A stretch of 64,000 nt of DNA from Theristus sp. LFF4_11 (Eukaryota; Nematoda; Chromadorea; Monhysterida; Xyalidae). Where the stretch lies: positions 91,276 to 155,275 of the forward strand of contig JASANC010005298.1 of the NCBI GenBank assembly GCA_030248135.1, read 5' to 3'. The notes under the pieces are model-generated. The model searched no databases. It saw only the letters and a program-made list of their open reading frames with translations, and was not told where the DNA came from. The position numbers and the translations under genes are program-made. Positions 11,756 to 22,000 of the stretch are shown here, one piece after another. Positions within the stretch are counted from its first letter, which is position 1; every line of letters begins with the position of its first letter.

Positions 11756-12250
11756 AATTTTGGGGGGAGGGTGTCCGCCAGACAAAATTTCATGGGGGGG
11801 GGGGGGGGGTGTCGGCCAAATTTTCGAGGGGGGGGGGTACGATGGGGGGGGGGTGCCCTGTTTTTGGGGGGGGTGGCACGGTGCCCCCCCACCCCCGTAA
11901 TGCATCATTATTAAAACAGGTGCATGTGCAGTGGCGGTGGCCCCTGCCCTTTAACACAGGAAAGAAAAAAATGCAAAAACTAAATTGATCATTTTCACCT
12001 TATAAAAAAGGCTTGGCTTAGGATTAGGATTAGGTTTAGGATTAGGAACCTACAACGACTCATTGCAAGCAACCTCTGATCAGAAATCAAAAAAATCACT
12101 TTTAAGTATGTATACAAATCCCCCACCCCCCCCACCCGACGGTCTCGGGTGCTCTGGGGGGTGTACCCCCCCCCCCCCCCCACCCCGCCCACGGTACGGG
12201 GCCGGCCCCCCCCCGGCCCCCCCCCTAGAACAACTATGACTCTGCAGGTG
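11756..12250. mobile_element. Insertion flanked by an 11-bp direct repeat
   Basis: An A/T-rich repeat reads without a break at 17969-18080. Its other copy is interrupted: left part 11697-11755, right part from 12240. The interruption is flanked by CTCTGCAGGTG at 11745-11755 and again at 12240-12250, which looks like a target-site duplication. The inserted 495 bp contain G and C runs at both sides and a TTAGG-like tract. No coding sequence was recognised. Confidence 0.55.
12008..12050 (+). repeat. TTAGG-like degenerate tract
   Basis: The stretch reads as imperfect units of TTAGG and ATTAGG following GGCTTGGC. A longer, more degenerate relative begins with the same GGCTTGGCTTAGG at about 17803-17900. 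Both are imperfect, so they look like parts of a dispersed repeat rather than a working telomere. Confidence 0.6.
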
Positions 12251-13049
12251 GTATTCTGGATCGATTTATCGACTTTTTTTAGCCTTGGTGAGACATGATC
12301 GACTCGTGTCGTCAGTTCCATCTAGGGTTGTTAAAAAAAACAAAAATCGTCATTTTTGTTTTTTTTTAAATTTTTTTTTTAAAAAAAATTTCAAAAATCA
12401 AAGTTGTGCTAAATCAATCAGGGAGTCCGAAGAACCACATATGATATGCAAGCGCCTCCCGAATGACTCCCATATGACGGAACTTTGCAGATTTTGTTTT
12501 GGTGACCTCAATTACCCCTTTTCCAAACCGTCACCATGCCTCTTCTTGTGTTTTGACCTCCAAAACGTCACTAATTGTCCCCAGCTAAACTAATGCTAAA
12601 GTGAAGACAAACATACCGCCTTGAAATTCGATCAATTCTTCTGATGGTGTTGCGACGACACGACACGAACGAAGCAGCAAGCAACCAGACAACGTAGCGC
12701 TTGCAAACGGAGCAGCGAGCACAATCGGACGCTCTGCGAGGCGAATCGTCACCTTATCTGCATCGGAAATGGTAGGCCAAGCTTTGGGACGCTCAAAAAC
12801 TTCATCGCAGATGTTGTCGTAGCCTAAAATCAGTCGGTAAAACGGCCCAAAATCGACTGCTAAAGGTTTTACGAGGTATAATCAAAGAAAATTTTTGTTG
12901 AACTTTCGAAAAATTTTGCCAAAATTGAGGTTTTCAGAGCATATTAGAGGAAAATTTTTCGAATTTAAAAAAAAAATCGGCATTTTTGTTTTTTTTTAAT
13001 CACTTTTTTTTTTAAAAATTTTCATTTTTGTTTAACAACCCTAGTTCCA

Positions 13050-13225
13050 TCACACCGGTGAGTTGCTTGTTTGTTATTTGAGGGAAATTGAGAGACAAAA
13101 CACGAGGCACGATGTCGTCGGTGGAAAAATGGGACCGCCGAAGCCAAATCTGAAATTTTCACCCTCACATGGTAAGTCGGTTGGTTCTCAGACAGTGATA
13201 TTCGGACTCCCTGAAAAATTCTGAA
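13050..13225. repeat. Dispersed repeat, copy 1 (second copy at 18276-18494)
   Basis: Words such as CAAAACACGAGGCACGATG, TCTGAAATTTTCACCCTC and ATATTCGGACTCCCTG appear in the same order here and at 18276-18494. A reverse-oriented fragment lies at about 12405-12480. No frame is conserved between the copies, so it is treated as non-coding repeat. Confidence 0.65.
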
Positions 13226-13400
13226 CAACTTTGTTTTAAAAAAAATAAAAAAATGAATTCTGAACCCCCCCCCCTTCGAAAATTTGGCCGACACCCCCCC
13301 ACACCCCCCATGAAATTTTGTCTGGCGGAGACCCCCCCAAAATTTTCCGTACACCCTAACATTTTTTTCGAAAATCATGATTTTTTGTCTATAAATTGCC

Positions 13401-14352
13401 GGATAAATTTCGATTCTGTTTTTGCCACGTTTGATTGGTTCGTTTCTGTTGTAGTGCTTTGTTTCCGTTCGGCTCATTTTCGATTTGTGTTTTTAAAGTG
13501 AAGCGCTGTTTTTCAAAAGTCTGTGTTCGCGTCTGTATCTCCAATTATGAGTCTCATTCATTTTTTGTTTACTGATTTCGTCTTGTTCAGTACCGGTTTT
13601 CGATTATGATTTTGCTGGGTATGGTTATGCATCGTTTTGTTTCGATTGTTGTGCTTTTGCTCAACTTGAGTTGGTTCGTCTTTTTGATGTGTAACTTGGT
13701 TTTTCGCGATAAATCCGAATCCATCCATTGATTTTGATTTTTGAGTTCGTTTTGTTGTGTTCCGTTCAGTTCAGCTTTTTTCTCGTTTGACTAGTTTTTT
13801 GGTATGTGACTTTGTGTGCGTCTCTTCAAAAAAAAGAAAGAAAGAAAGAAAAAAAAAGAAAAAAGGAAAAAAAGATGTGCCAAAAAAACAGAAAAAAGAA
13901 AAAAAAACAGAAAAAAAACAGAAAAAAACAAACATAATAAAATGACGAATGAAGAGACATATCATAAATTTGTTTCCATGGTTTTTTGTTTTTTCATTAT
14001 AGTGTTGAGCCGTTACAGGTGTCGTTGCTGTTCTTAATCTTGTGTTTAGGAAAGCCGTTCATTGAAGTTTTTTTTATTGTTTGTTTCGGTTTGTTCAGTT
14101 TTCGGTTCTCGTTTTGTGTGTGAATAGAGTTTTTGGATAGAGTATGTGGTCTTCAATTGTTTTACAACTATAGCTTGTGTCTTTGTTGGGTAAATACATG
14201 GGCAAACCTTGCCCGGTACCAGTGTCAACTGCATAGTGATATAGTGATTGTTTGTTTCACTTATTTTTGAATAATTTTTGTCATTATCTTACTCACCATG
14301 TATTTTGCAGCTGATACTGCGTGTTCAATAAAAGTTGAAGTTGAAGTTGAAG
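13401..14352 (+). mobile_element. Retroelement-like insertion ending in AATAAA and TTGAAG repeats
   Basis: A T/G-rich segment of about 950 bp ends with CAATAAAAG followed by three to four TTGAAG hexamers. Flanking sequence matches the uninterrupted repeat at 15714-15960: GTCTATAAA before it and TATAATATAAGCTG after it. This leaves TATAA on both sides as a possible short target duplication. The tail and signal resemble the 3' end of a non-LTR retroelement or SINE. No reverse transcriptase frame is present. Confidence 0.5.
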
Positions 14353-14794
14353 TATAATATAAGCTGAATATATGATAACTTGACCATCTCATTGTAATTT
14401 CAAAGATTTTGCAGCAAAATTTAGCGTTTTTCCTTTAAAATTTAAGCGAAAAAATATCATTGGGGGTGGGGGGGTGGACCCCCCACAGAAAATTTTGAAA
14501 AAATGCACCCCCCCATGGGACCCCCATGGGGGGGTCCCACGTTACCATAGGTTGGACCCCCCTCACTTTTTGGCCGGCACCCCCCCCCCCACGGCACCAT
14601 ACCCCCCCCCTTCGAAATTTTTTTGGGCCCACGGTACTGCCCTCGGCTCCAGTACACCCCCCCAGAGCACCAGAGACCGTCGGGTGGGGGGGTGCGGGGG
14701 CACCGTGCCACCCCCCCCCCTAAAACCGGGCACCCCCCCATCGGACCCTCCCCCCCCCCCCTCGAAAATTTGGCCGACACCCCCCCCCCACACA

Positions 14795-15634
14795 ATAGAC
14801 AGGAGAGTCCGCCCAGCCGCCAGCACTCTTTGTTTTGTTTTGTTTTGTTTTGAAACATTTCAACTGAATGTCATTGCGTTTTTGTTTTGAATCACATGTG
14901 CTCTTTTGTGCGACGTTTCGTGTTGTTTTCTTTTTTCTTGTATCTGGTGCAAGTGTGTGTCCATGTCACAGCTCTTTTTATCTCGCGTTTTTCTGTGTGC
15001 TCTTGTGGCTTTTGTGTTCAGGGCATTCTTTTTGTTAACTAGCACTGTTACTTGCTTGCTGTTGCTCATCACTTGTTGTTAGCTGTATTTGGGATTGCAC
15101 AGGAAAAATAAGAAGAGCCCATGAACAAAAAACAAACAAAAAATAACAAAAAAAAGAAAAAAAAAGAAAAAAAACAAGTGAGAGAAAAACTGTGATGAAG
15201 AAAAGAAAAGCAACTGTGCCGTGTTTGTTTTGCTTTCTCTTGCTTAATTTAATCGTGCCTGAATGTCAATCGTGGCCGTTGTGCGCTGTCTGATGTTGTC
15301 GGTTCGTGATCGCGCTATTTTATTTATTTCTTCTCTCAAGCTCTTGTGTTTGCGCGTTTTTTTTAACATTCATTGTTTCTGACTGTCGACGGTTGGTTTT
15401 ATTTTGTGGATTTTGTTTCTTTGTGTGAATACCCGGGCAGTCATCTGCCCATTCGTTTGCATCGACTTTTTGCTTGCTTTCATTCATGCATTCACCAATT
15501 TCATCAATAATCTTGTGTTTCTTTAGGTTTTTTTGTGACATCAATTGTGTTTGTTTTGCATAATGGAAGTTTTGTGAATGTGTTGATGTGAACTGGCCGT
15601 GAGGCTTACAAATAAACTTGAACTTGAACTTGAA
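14795..15634 (+). mobile_element. Second retroelement-like insertion ending in AATAAA and TTGAAC repeats
   Basis: This has the same texture as the segment at 13401-14352: T/G-rich, about 840 bp, ending CAAATAAAC plus three TTGAAC hexamers. It splits a G/C-run repeat: GGCCGACACC with C runs lies before it and CCCATGAAATTTTGTCTGG after it, parts that are contiguous at 13280-13325. The hexamer differs by one base from that of the first insertion. No coding frame was recognised. Confidence 0.5.
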
Positions 15635-16768
15635 CCCCCCATGAAATTTTGTCTGGCGGAGACCCCCCCCCCAAAATTTTCTGCACACCCTAAATTTTTT
15701 TTCGAAAATCATGATTTTTTGTCTATAAAGTCTATAATATAAGCTGAATATATGATAACTTGACCATCTTCATTGTAATTTCAAAGATTTTGCAGCTAAA
15801 TTTAGCGTTTTTCCTTTAAAATTTAAGCGAAAAAATTTCATGGGGGGGGTGGGGGGGTGGACCCCCCACAGAAAATTTTGAAAAAATGCAAAATGCACCC
15901 CCCATGGGACCCCCCCTGGGAGGGGTTTCCCTACGTTTTAGAGGGGGACCCCCCCTCTCTTTTTGGTCGGCACCAGTACCGAAGGCAGCAAATTTTCCGA
16001 GGGGGGGGGGGGGTGTCGCACTGGGGGCAGAAAAATTTCGTGAGGGGGGTGCACGGGATCGCACGGGTCACTACCAAATTTGTGCCTTAGAAAAACACAG
16101 AAATTCTTGTAAAATACAAAATATTTTGTGCAAACAAGCTGCTTGTTTGGTCAGAAACAACAAAATCTATGAAGGACAGACACTAAATTTTGCAAGAAAA
16201 ATTGCAAATAATTACGAATGTCAAGTTATCAAATATTTAGCTTATATTGTAGACTTTAAAGACAAAAAATCGATGATTTTTGAGCAAAAATTCATGATTT
16301 TTGGGGTGGTGTCGAGAAAATTTTTGGGGGGTATCACTGTTACTGCCCGTGCAGGTCCATCGGCTGAGGGGGGGGGGGGGGGGCCTGGGGGGGGGTGTCC
16401 AGCAAATTTCGAGGGGGGGGGGTGTGGATGGTCCAGTGTCAGGTTTTGGGGGGTGGGTGTCGCGTGTCCCCCCCCACCCCCCCACGCGGCGGTCTGGGGT
16501 GCTCTGGGGGGGGGTGTACCCCCCCCACACCCCCCCTCGTCTTCGGTACGGCACCCCCCCCCCCACGGCACCATACCTAGAGATGTAAGGGTCAAAAAAA
16601 ATTTTTTTTTTAGATTTAAAAAAAAGTAAAAAAATGAGCTTTTTTTTATTTTTTTATTAAAAATTTTTGAAATTTTTTTTAAACTTGGAAAAAAAGAAGA
16701 GCAAAAAAAAAAATACAAATCTGAAAATTTTTGTTTTTCGAAGACATAAAATGAGTCAATTTTTGACC

Positions 16769-16800
<32 letters not shown>

Positions 16801-17598
16801 GTTTTTATAGCTTTTTAGCGTTTTAGCTATCAATCTATCAAATTTCAAAATTTTGGCCGGCCCCCCCCAAAATCACATGGCCCCCCCGCGGCCCCCCCCC
16901 CCCCAAAAGTTTCCAGCTATCTATCTGTCTAGAAAATTTGCTCCAGCTATCTAATCGGCCCCCCCCCCCCCGGGGCAAACCGGGGGCAACGCGGCGGGGG
17001 CGCGCAAACAACCCGAAGGACAAAAGGGCAAGTGACCCATATTTTATATGCACACAACACGCTGCGCACCTTTAACAAAACCACGGAACACGGAGGCACG
17101 CGGATTGGGGAGATGGGGACAGGAAAATCCGTGTAATTAAAAAAAAAGAAAAAAGAAGGAGAAGGAAAACTACTTTGTATCTTGCGAATAACAGTTGAAA
17201 CCATTTAGAAACATGCCGCATTATCACCTAATGTCAAAAATCAGAATTTAAGGAGTACGGTATCTCTGCTATGGGTCTCGACACGATTTTTTAAAAACGT
17301 TCTTTTATTGCCAAGAACTGTTACTAGAATGGTGGATGCCGTTCACATAATTGAGGAAAGTCATATGTTGAGAGGTGGGTGTGGGGGTGTTGTGTTGGAA
17401 GTTGGTGAAAAACTATGTGAAAACAGTTGTTTCTTGCAATCCTGAAAATGTTCATCAATTTAGTTTTTTGGAATAAAAGGAGTTAAAAAAGGAAGTTTTT
17501 TTTTTATTTGTTTTGTTTTGTGTGGTGTTATGTTGTCTGTGTTTGCTGTTGTGTGTTTGGTGTTGTGGTTGTGTTTGTTTTTGTTTTTTTTTTTTTTT

Positions 17599-17635
<37 letters not shown>

Positions 17636-18680
17636 GTTTTGTTTGGTGGGTGTTGGTGGTGAAAATGCCCTAAATCTTCATTACTAAAGCGCGCACGCGG
17701 CATCGGCATGCTCATGCTCATGATCCACTAGCGCGCGTGCACTCGCTCCGGCCCCAACAAGAACTTGTTCAAAACGCAATTGTTCTTGCATCTTCCTTCT
17801 TGAAAAGGCTTGGCTTAGGTTAGGATTAGGTCAGGATAATGTTTAGCTTAGAATTAGGCTTTAGGATTAGGTTTTGGTTTAGGCTAGTTTAGGCAACGTC
17901 TGCCAACATCAGTGGTTTGTTTTAGTACGACAGGCCAACCGAAAATGCCGTTTTTGGCATAATTTTTCGAAAGTTCAACAAAAATTTTCTTTGACTTTAC
18001 CTTGTCACTTAGTCTTCAACGCTGCAGGTGGTATTCTGGATTGATTTATCGACTGTTTTCAGCCTTGGTGAGTGATGATCGACTCGCACATTGAAGTACT
18101 TGAGCGTCGCAAAGGCTAGTTCAACAAATTCCGATGTCGCTAAGGTGAGATAGAAGCAGAGAACTCACATTTACGCATCGTTTTTCAGGATCTCGAAAGG
18201 TCGAAATTGCACTGTCTGCCACTGCAAGCGTAACTTCGTTGGTTGCTCGTTGCTGTTTCGCCTCGTGTCGTCAGCATGATCACACCGGTTTGTTGTTAAA
18301 CTTGTTTCCGTGTTATTTGAGGTGAATTGAGAGGCAAAACACGAGACGTGATGTCGTCGGTGGGAAAATGGGGTCGCCGAAACCAAGTCTGAAATTTTCA
18401 CCCTCCTCCCATATGAGTGGGGGTCATATGGTAAGTCGGTGGCTCCTCAGATGGTGATATTCGGACTCCCTGAAAAATTCTGAACAACTTTCATTTAAAA
18501 AAAAAATTTTAAAAAAAAATTATTTTTTTTAAAAAGAAAAAAAATAGAAATTTTTTTTTCTTGACATCTCTAACCATACCCCCCCCCTTCGAAAATTTGT
18601 TTGGGCCCACGGTACTGCTCGGCTCTGGCTGGAACAACTATGGTTGTTAAAAAAGTTTAGGGCCCCTCTCAGCGAAAAAT

Positions 18681-19031
18681 CCTGCCCGTGCGTGCACGGG
18701 CAACTCAACTACCCCTACATACAACCGGACAACCCTGCCTTTCTCCCTAGTGCAAGAACAATTGTGTTTCAAGCCTCATGTAAAATTTCTTGCTTCACAG
18801 CTTTTTGACTCTGGAAAATTTCTCATTGACGATTGACGAATTTTTTTCTGTGGTGTGCGGATCGTGTCGTCGTCTCGGTCGCCTCCGCCTGCTTCATCGT
18901 CCTCCAGATGAGCTTGAGGTTTTCGAGGCCAATCAAAACAACAAAACAAGTGAAGCACCACCGGCCCGGCACTATCAACCAGAAGCGAACGTCGCGTATT
19001 TGTGTTCGTGTGTGACAATTGATTTGTTTGT
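18681..19031. other. SEC16 upstream region, likely 5' UTR or promoter
   Basis: After the repeat cluster, unique sequence leads into the first SEC16 exon. An open frame at 18790-19035 has some codon-like character but ends just past the SEC16 ATG in another frame, so I do not call it coding. No convincing TATA box or acceptor is visible close to the start. Confidence 0.35.
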
Positions 19032-22000
19032 ATGATGCACAGGCACAATCAACAGCAAAAAACGCATTCAATGAGTGAGCCGCAATCTTATTACTGGGCG
19101 TACAGCCAGCAGGCGCCACAGGTTTGCCGTTCACATAGTTTTTGCTTGTACACATTCATCACTTCACTGTCACTATCGTGTTTTCGACCGTGCCTTCACT
19201 TGACGTTGTTGATCCGATTTTGTTTGACACACAGACGCAACAGTCAGCCGAGAACACTTGGAGCTACATCAACCTGAACACCAACACACATCAGCCACAA
19301 CCATCAACAAATGCATCGGCCAGCTCGCACCAGTCCACACGGTTGCCAAGCGAGGTCGGACATTTTGATCGTTGTTGTTAACAAATGAATTGCGAAAAAA
19401 ACAACTTCAAAGCGCAAGAAATGTCTCCACTTCGGCTGTTTTTAGAAATTTCGGCTTGTTACTTGAGAAACCGAACAGAGAAACTTTGCGAGAGCCAGTG
19501 AAAAATCATCGTTGTGGCGTGGGCGTCAGTGTCACTTTGTCCACCTAAAAATTATCTGCCATCACGGACAAGAAAAGTTCGACCATTTGCAGACTGCAAC
19601 GTCAACTGTGAGCAAGACTGCAGGCGGTGCAAAGCGGCACACGAGTCCGAAAGCGACGGCAGCGCCTGCCGATTGGAGCTACTCGTTCCTGGCGGCGTCG
19701 ACGCCCGTCCAGCAGCGTTGCACTGAGTTTGCGTCGGCCTGGGCGGCGCCACCGACTGACGCGAGCGCGCCACCGCCGCACACGGTCGCTGCGTTCACTG
19801 CGGCCAACTACTTCCAGCAGGCTTCAGCGGACGCTGCTTGCTCGACGCAGCACAGCAAACGCGTTCAACCGACGCAGGTTACACCGGGGCACGCATTGTG
19901 ACGATGTTGATGCAATGGGCTTTGTGGGCATTCAGTTGGGGGCCGCTGATTTTGCGCTCGTTGTGTTTCGCAGCTTAAATGATCTATTCTTCTTAGGAGC
20001 GTGTGTCTGCGAGTTTTCAAGTGGAAACAAAAGAATGCCAGTCTCGAGTTGATGAGAGTGGGGCTTGTTCAAACGCTGGTCTGGCAGTGAGCAGCAATAC
20101 AGCGCAACACAGTGAAAACGTTGCATCGAACGAACTGACGCACTGGAACAACGAGTACGACAGCCAGGTGCGTACCCGTACCACTGCTTGTTCGTACCCG
20201 TTTCCTTTAAAACTGTCATGTGGTGGTTAGCAGAATGCAGAGCTCGCGAAAGAAGAAAACATACTTTGGCACAAATGCGTTTTTTAACCAAACCAACTTT
20301 CGCGTGCTCTTTGTTTCTGTATCCTGCGAAGAAATCTGATACGTTTGCGTTTGAAAAAACATACTGTACGTTGCTCCACGATGTTTTTGTGAATTGAATT
20401 CAGTATTTGACTACATTCAGGGACAACAAAATGGGGCAGTTGTAGTGCAACAGGCTGAACACGAAGCTGACGATTTTTTGGTGGAAGATCCAGTTCCAGT
20501 ATTGACTCGGGACGCGCCAAAACAATCGAATCGTAAGAATGCTCAACGTTATTATTTTTTTAAAGAACAGACGAACAGCGTGTTTGAAAAGTACTTTTGG
20601 TGTTTTTTTAGGCGGTGACCAACAGCCGCGGGACATGCCAAGTGAGCAGCCAGCAGAGACAAGCAGTGTTCCAGTCGGCTCGCCACCCCCGGAGCCTCGT
20701 GCCCAAACGCAGCAGCACACTCGCCAACGGCAACACTCGCAAGAACACGGTAGATCAAACAAAATCGACTCAACTCAACTTTGAAAAAAATCACATCTTA
20801 CCTGCAGACTCAATCTTGCGTTTGATGGACTTAAACAGCAAATGGTCCTACTACTTGTCGAATACTATTGAAAAATATTAGTTTCAGACTTGTCGAACTC
20901 GTTAGTTGAAGAACCGAATCCATTCAATGAACCGATACAGCCTTGTGAACCAACACAGCCGCACAATGCACACGAGGTTTGTACTTTCAGATTCATAGCA
21001 ACTCAGATCAAAAAGCATCGTTCACGAATTGGAGTATTATTATTGATATTACATTGGTTTCCAGTGGCACAGGCATTTATTTTATTCTTTCTTCCGCTGA
21101 TTGATTCTTTCTGGAAACATTGATTGATCATCGAAGCGGGTTGTGCTGGAATTACCACAAATGGTTAGTTCATACTTCATATTGTCTGTACAGTTGTCGA
21201 CGGTTGACTGGAGCAACGACGGAGACTGGGCCAATGAAACGCACGAGTCAAACGATCGCCAACCGCATCACTCCGACTTAGTGCTCTCTGTGCAACATCA
21301 GCCAGCGCCGTCCGTATCCTGCGAGGCGCTCGATCTGATTCCGAAGCTGCCTCACTCGCATACAACAACCGCGGCGGCGACGGAAAATGTTCGCTTTCGT
21401 TTTAATATGGTTTTCTGTTGAACTGAAAAGAGAGAAACAGAATGAATACGCGTATACGACACGTAACCGCAGGTCTCATGTTACTTATTGCTTCAACTAC
21501 CGTCAATGGAGGTATGCCGTTGACGTACGTCAACACACGTCAGTATGAACTGACCTGAAGAAATGTGATCGGCCGATGGTCGATGAAGAAATACAGCTTG
21601 TTGTGAACGTGCCAACGATTGTCAGTGTTGTTTGTGCTCAGTTTCAGACAGCCGTGAGCGAGGCGCAATCGGCTGAGTGTGCACGTCCGGACTTGTTGGC
21701 GCACAACGCAACTGATGCTGTTGGTGCTGTGCCGCTGAATCAGTACGTTCACGCAACTGTGCCGATTATTGGCGGAAACCTGGTGAAATTGCGAACATTT
21801 ATACTGCGATGCCAGAAAACTCATGCTAAACAGAAAAGCGTTCTCTTTGGCACTATCACGCGGTTTATGTCATGCTCAACTCAACATTTATGGCCGCCAA
21901 TGTGACTGTGTTTTTCTCCGGCAATAAAACTTTGTGGTTGTACCGAGCAACCAAGAGTTATCAAGGATTGTTGGGTATAACGTTTTCTGTGAAAAGTGTC

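Larger units (their letters stand above)
11440..18680. repeat. Gene-free cluster of nested, G/C-run-rich repeats
   Basis: Over 7 kb there is no conserved coding exon. Blocks with runs of 6 to 14 G or C recur in both orientations at about 11757-11900, 12120-12230, 13255-13350, 14460-14790, 15635-15720, 15838-16080, 16300-16580 and 16855-16990. They share the words GGCCGACACC and GAAATTTTGTCTGGCGGAG. They are embedded in A/T-rich repeats, for example GTTCAACAAAAATTTTC at 11697 and 17969, and long homopolymers such as the T tract near 16770-16800. The order of pieces shows repeated insertion of elements into one another. Homopolymer lengths may be unreliable in any assembly. Confidence 0.75.

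Noticed and set aside
13816..13945. Lys-rich open frame in the repeat cluster
   Set aside because: It is a poly-A/GAAA microsatellite read as Lys codons, without start context or homology.
14457..14890. Pro- and Gly-rich frames of 130 or more codons near 14.5 and 16.2 kb
   Set aside because: Runs of G or C give Gly or Pro codons in all frames of both strands. The frames follow the repeat and not a gene.
18790..19035. 81-codon frame upstream of SEC16 as an extra exon
   Set aside because: It ends just past the SEC16 ATG in another frame, and no donor joins it in phase to a SEC16 exon. It is more likely 5' UTR.
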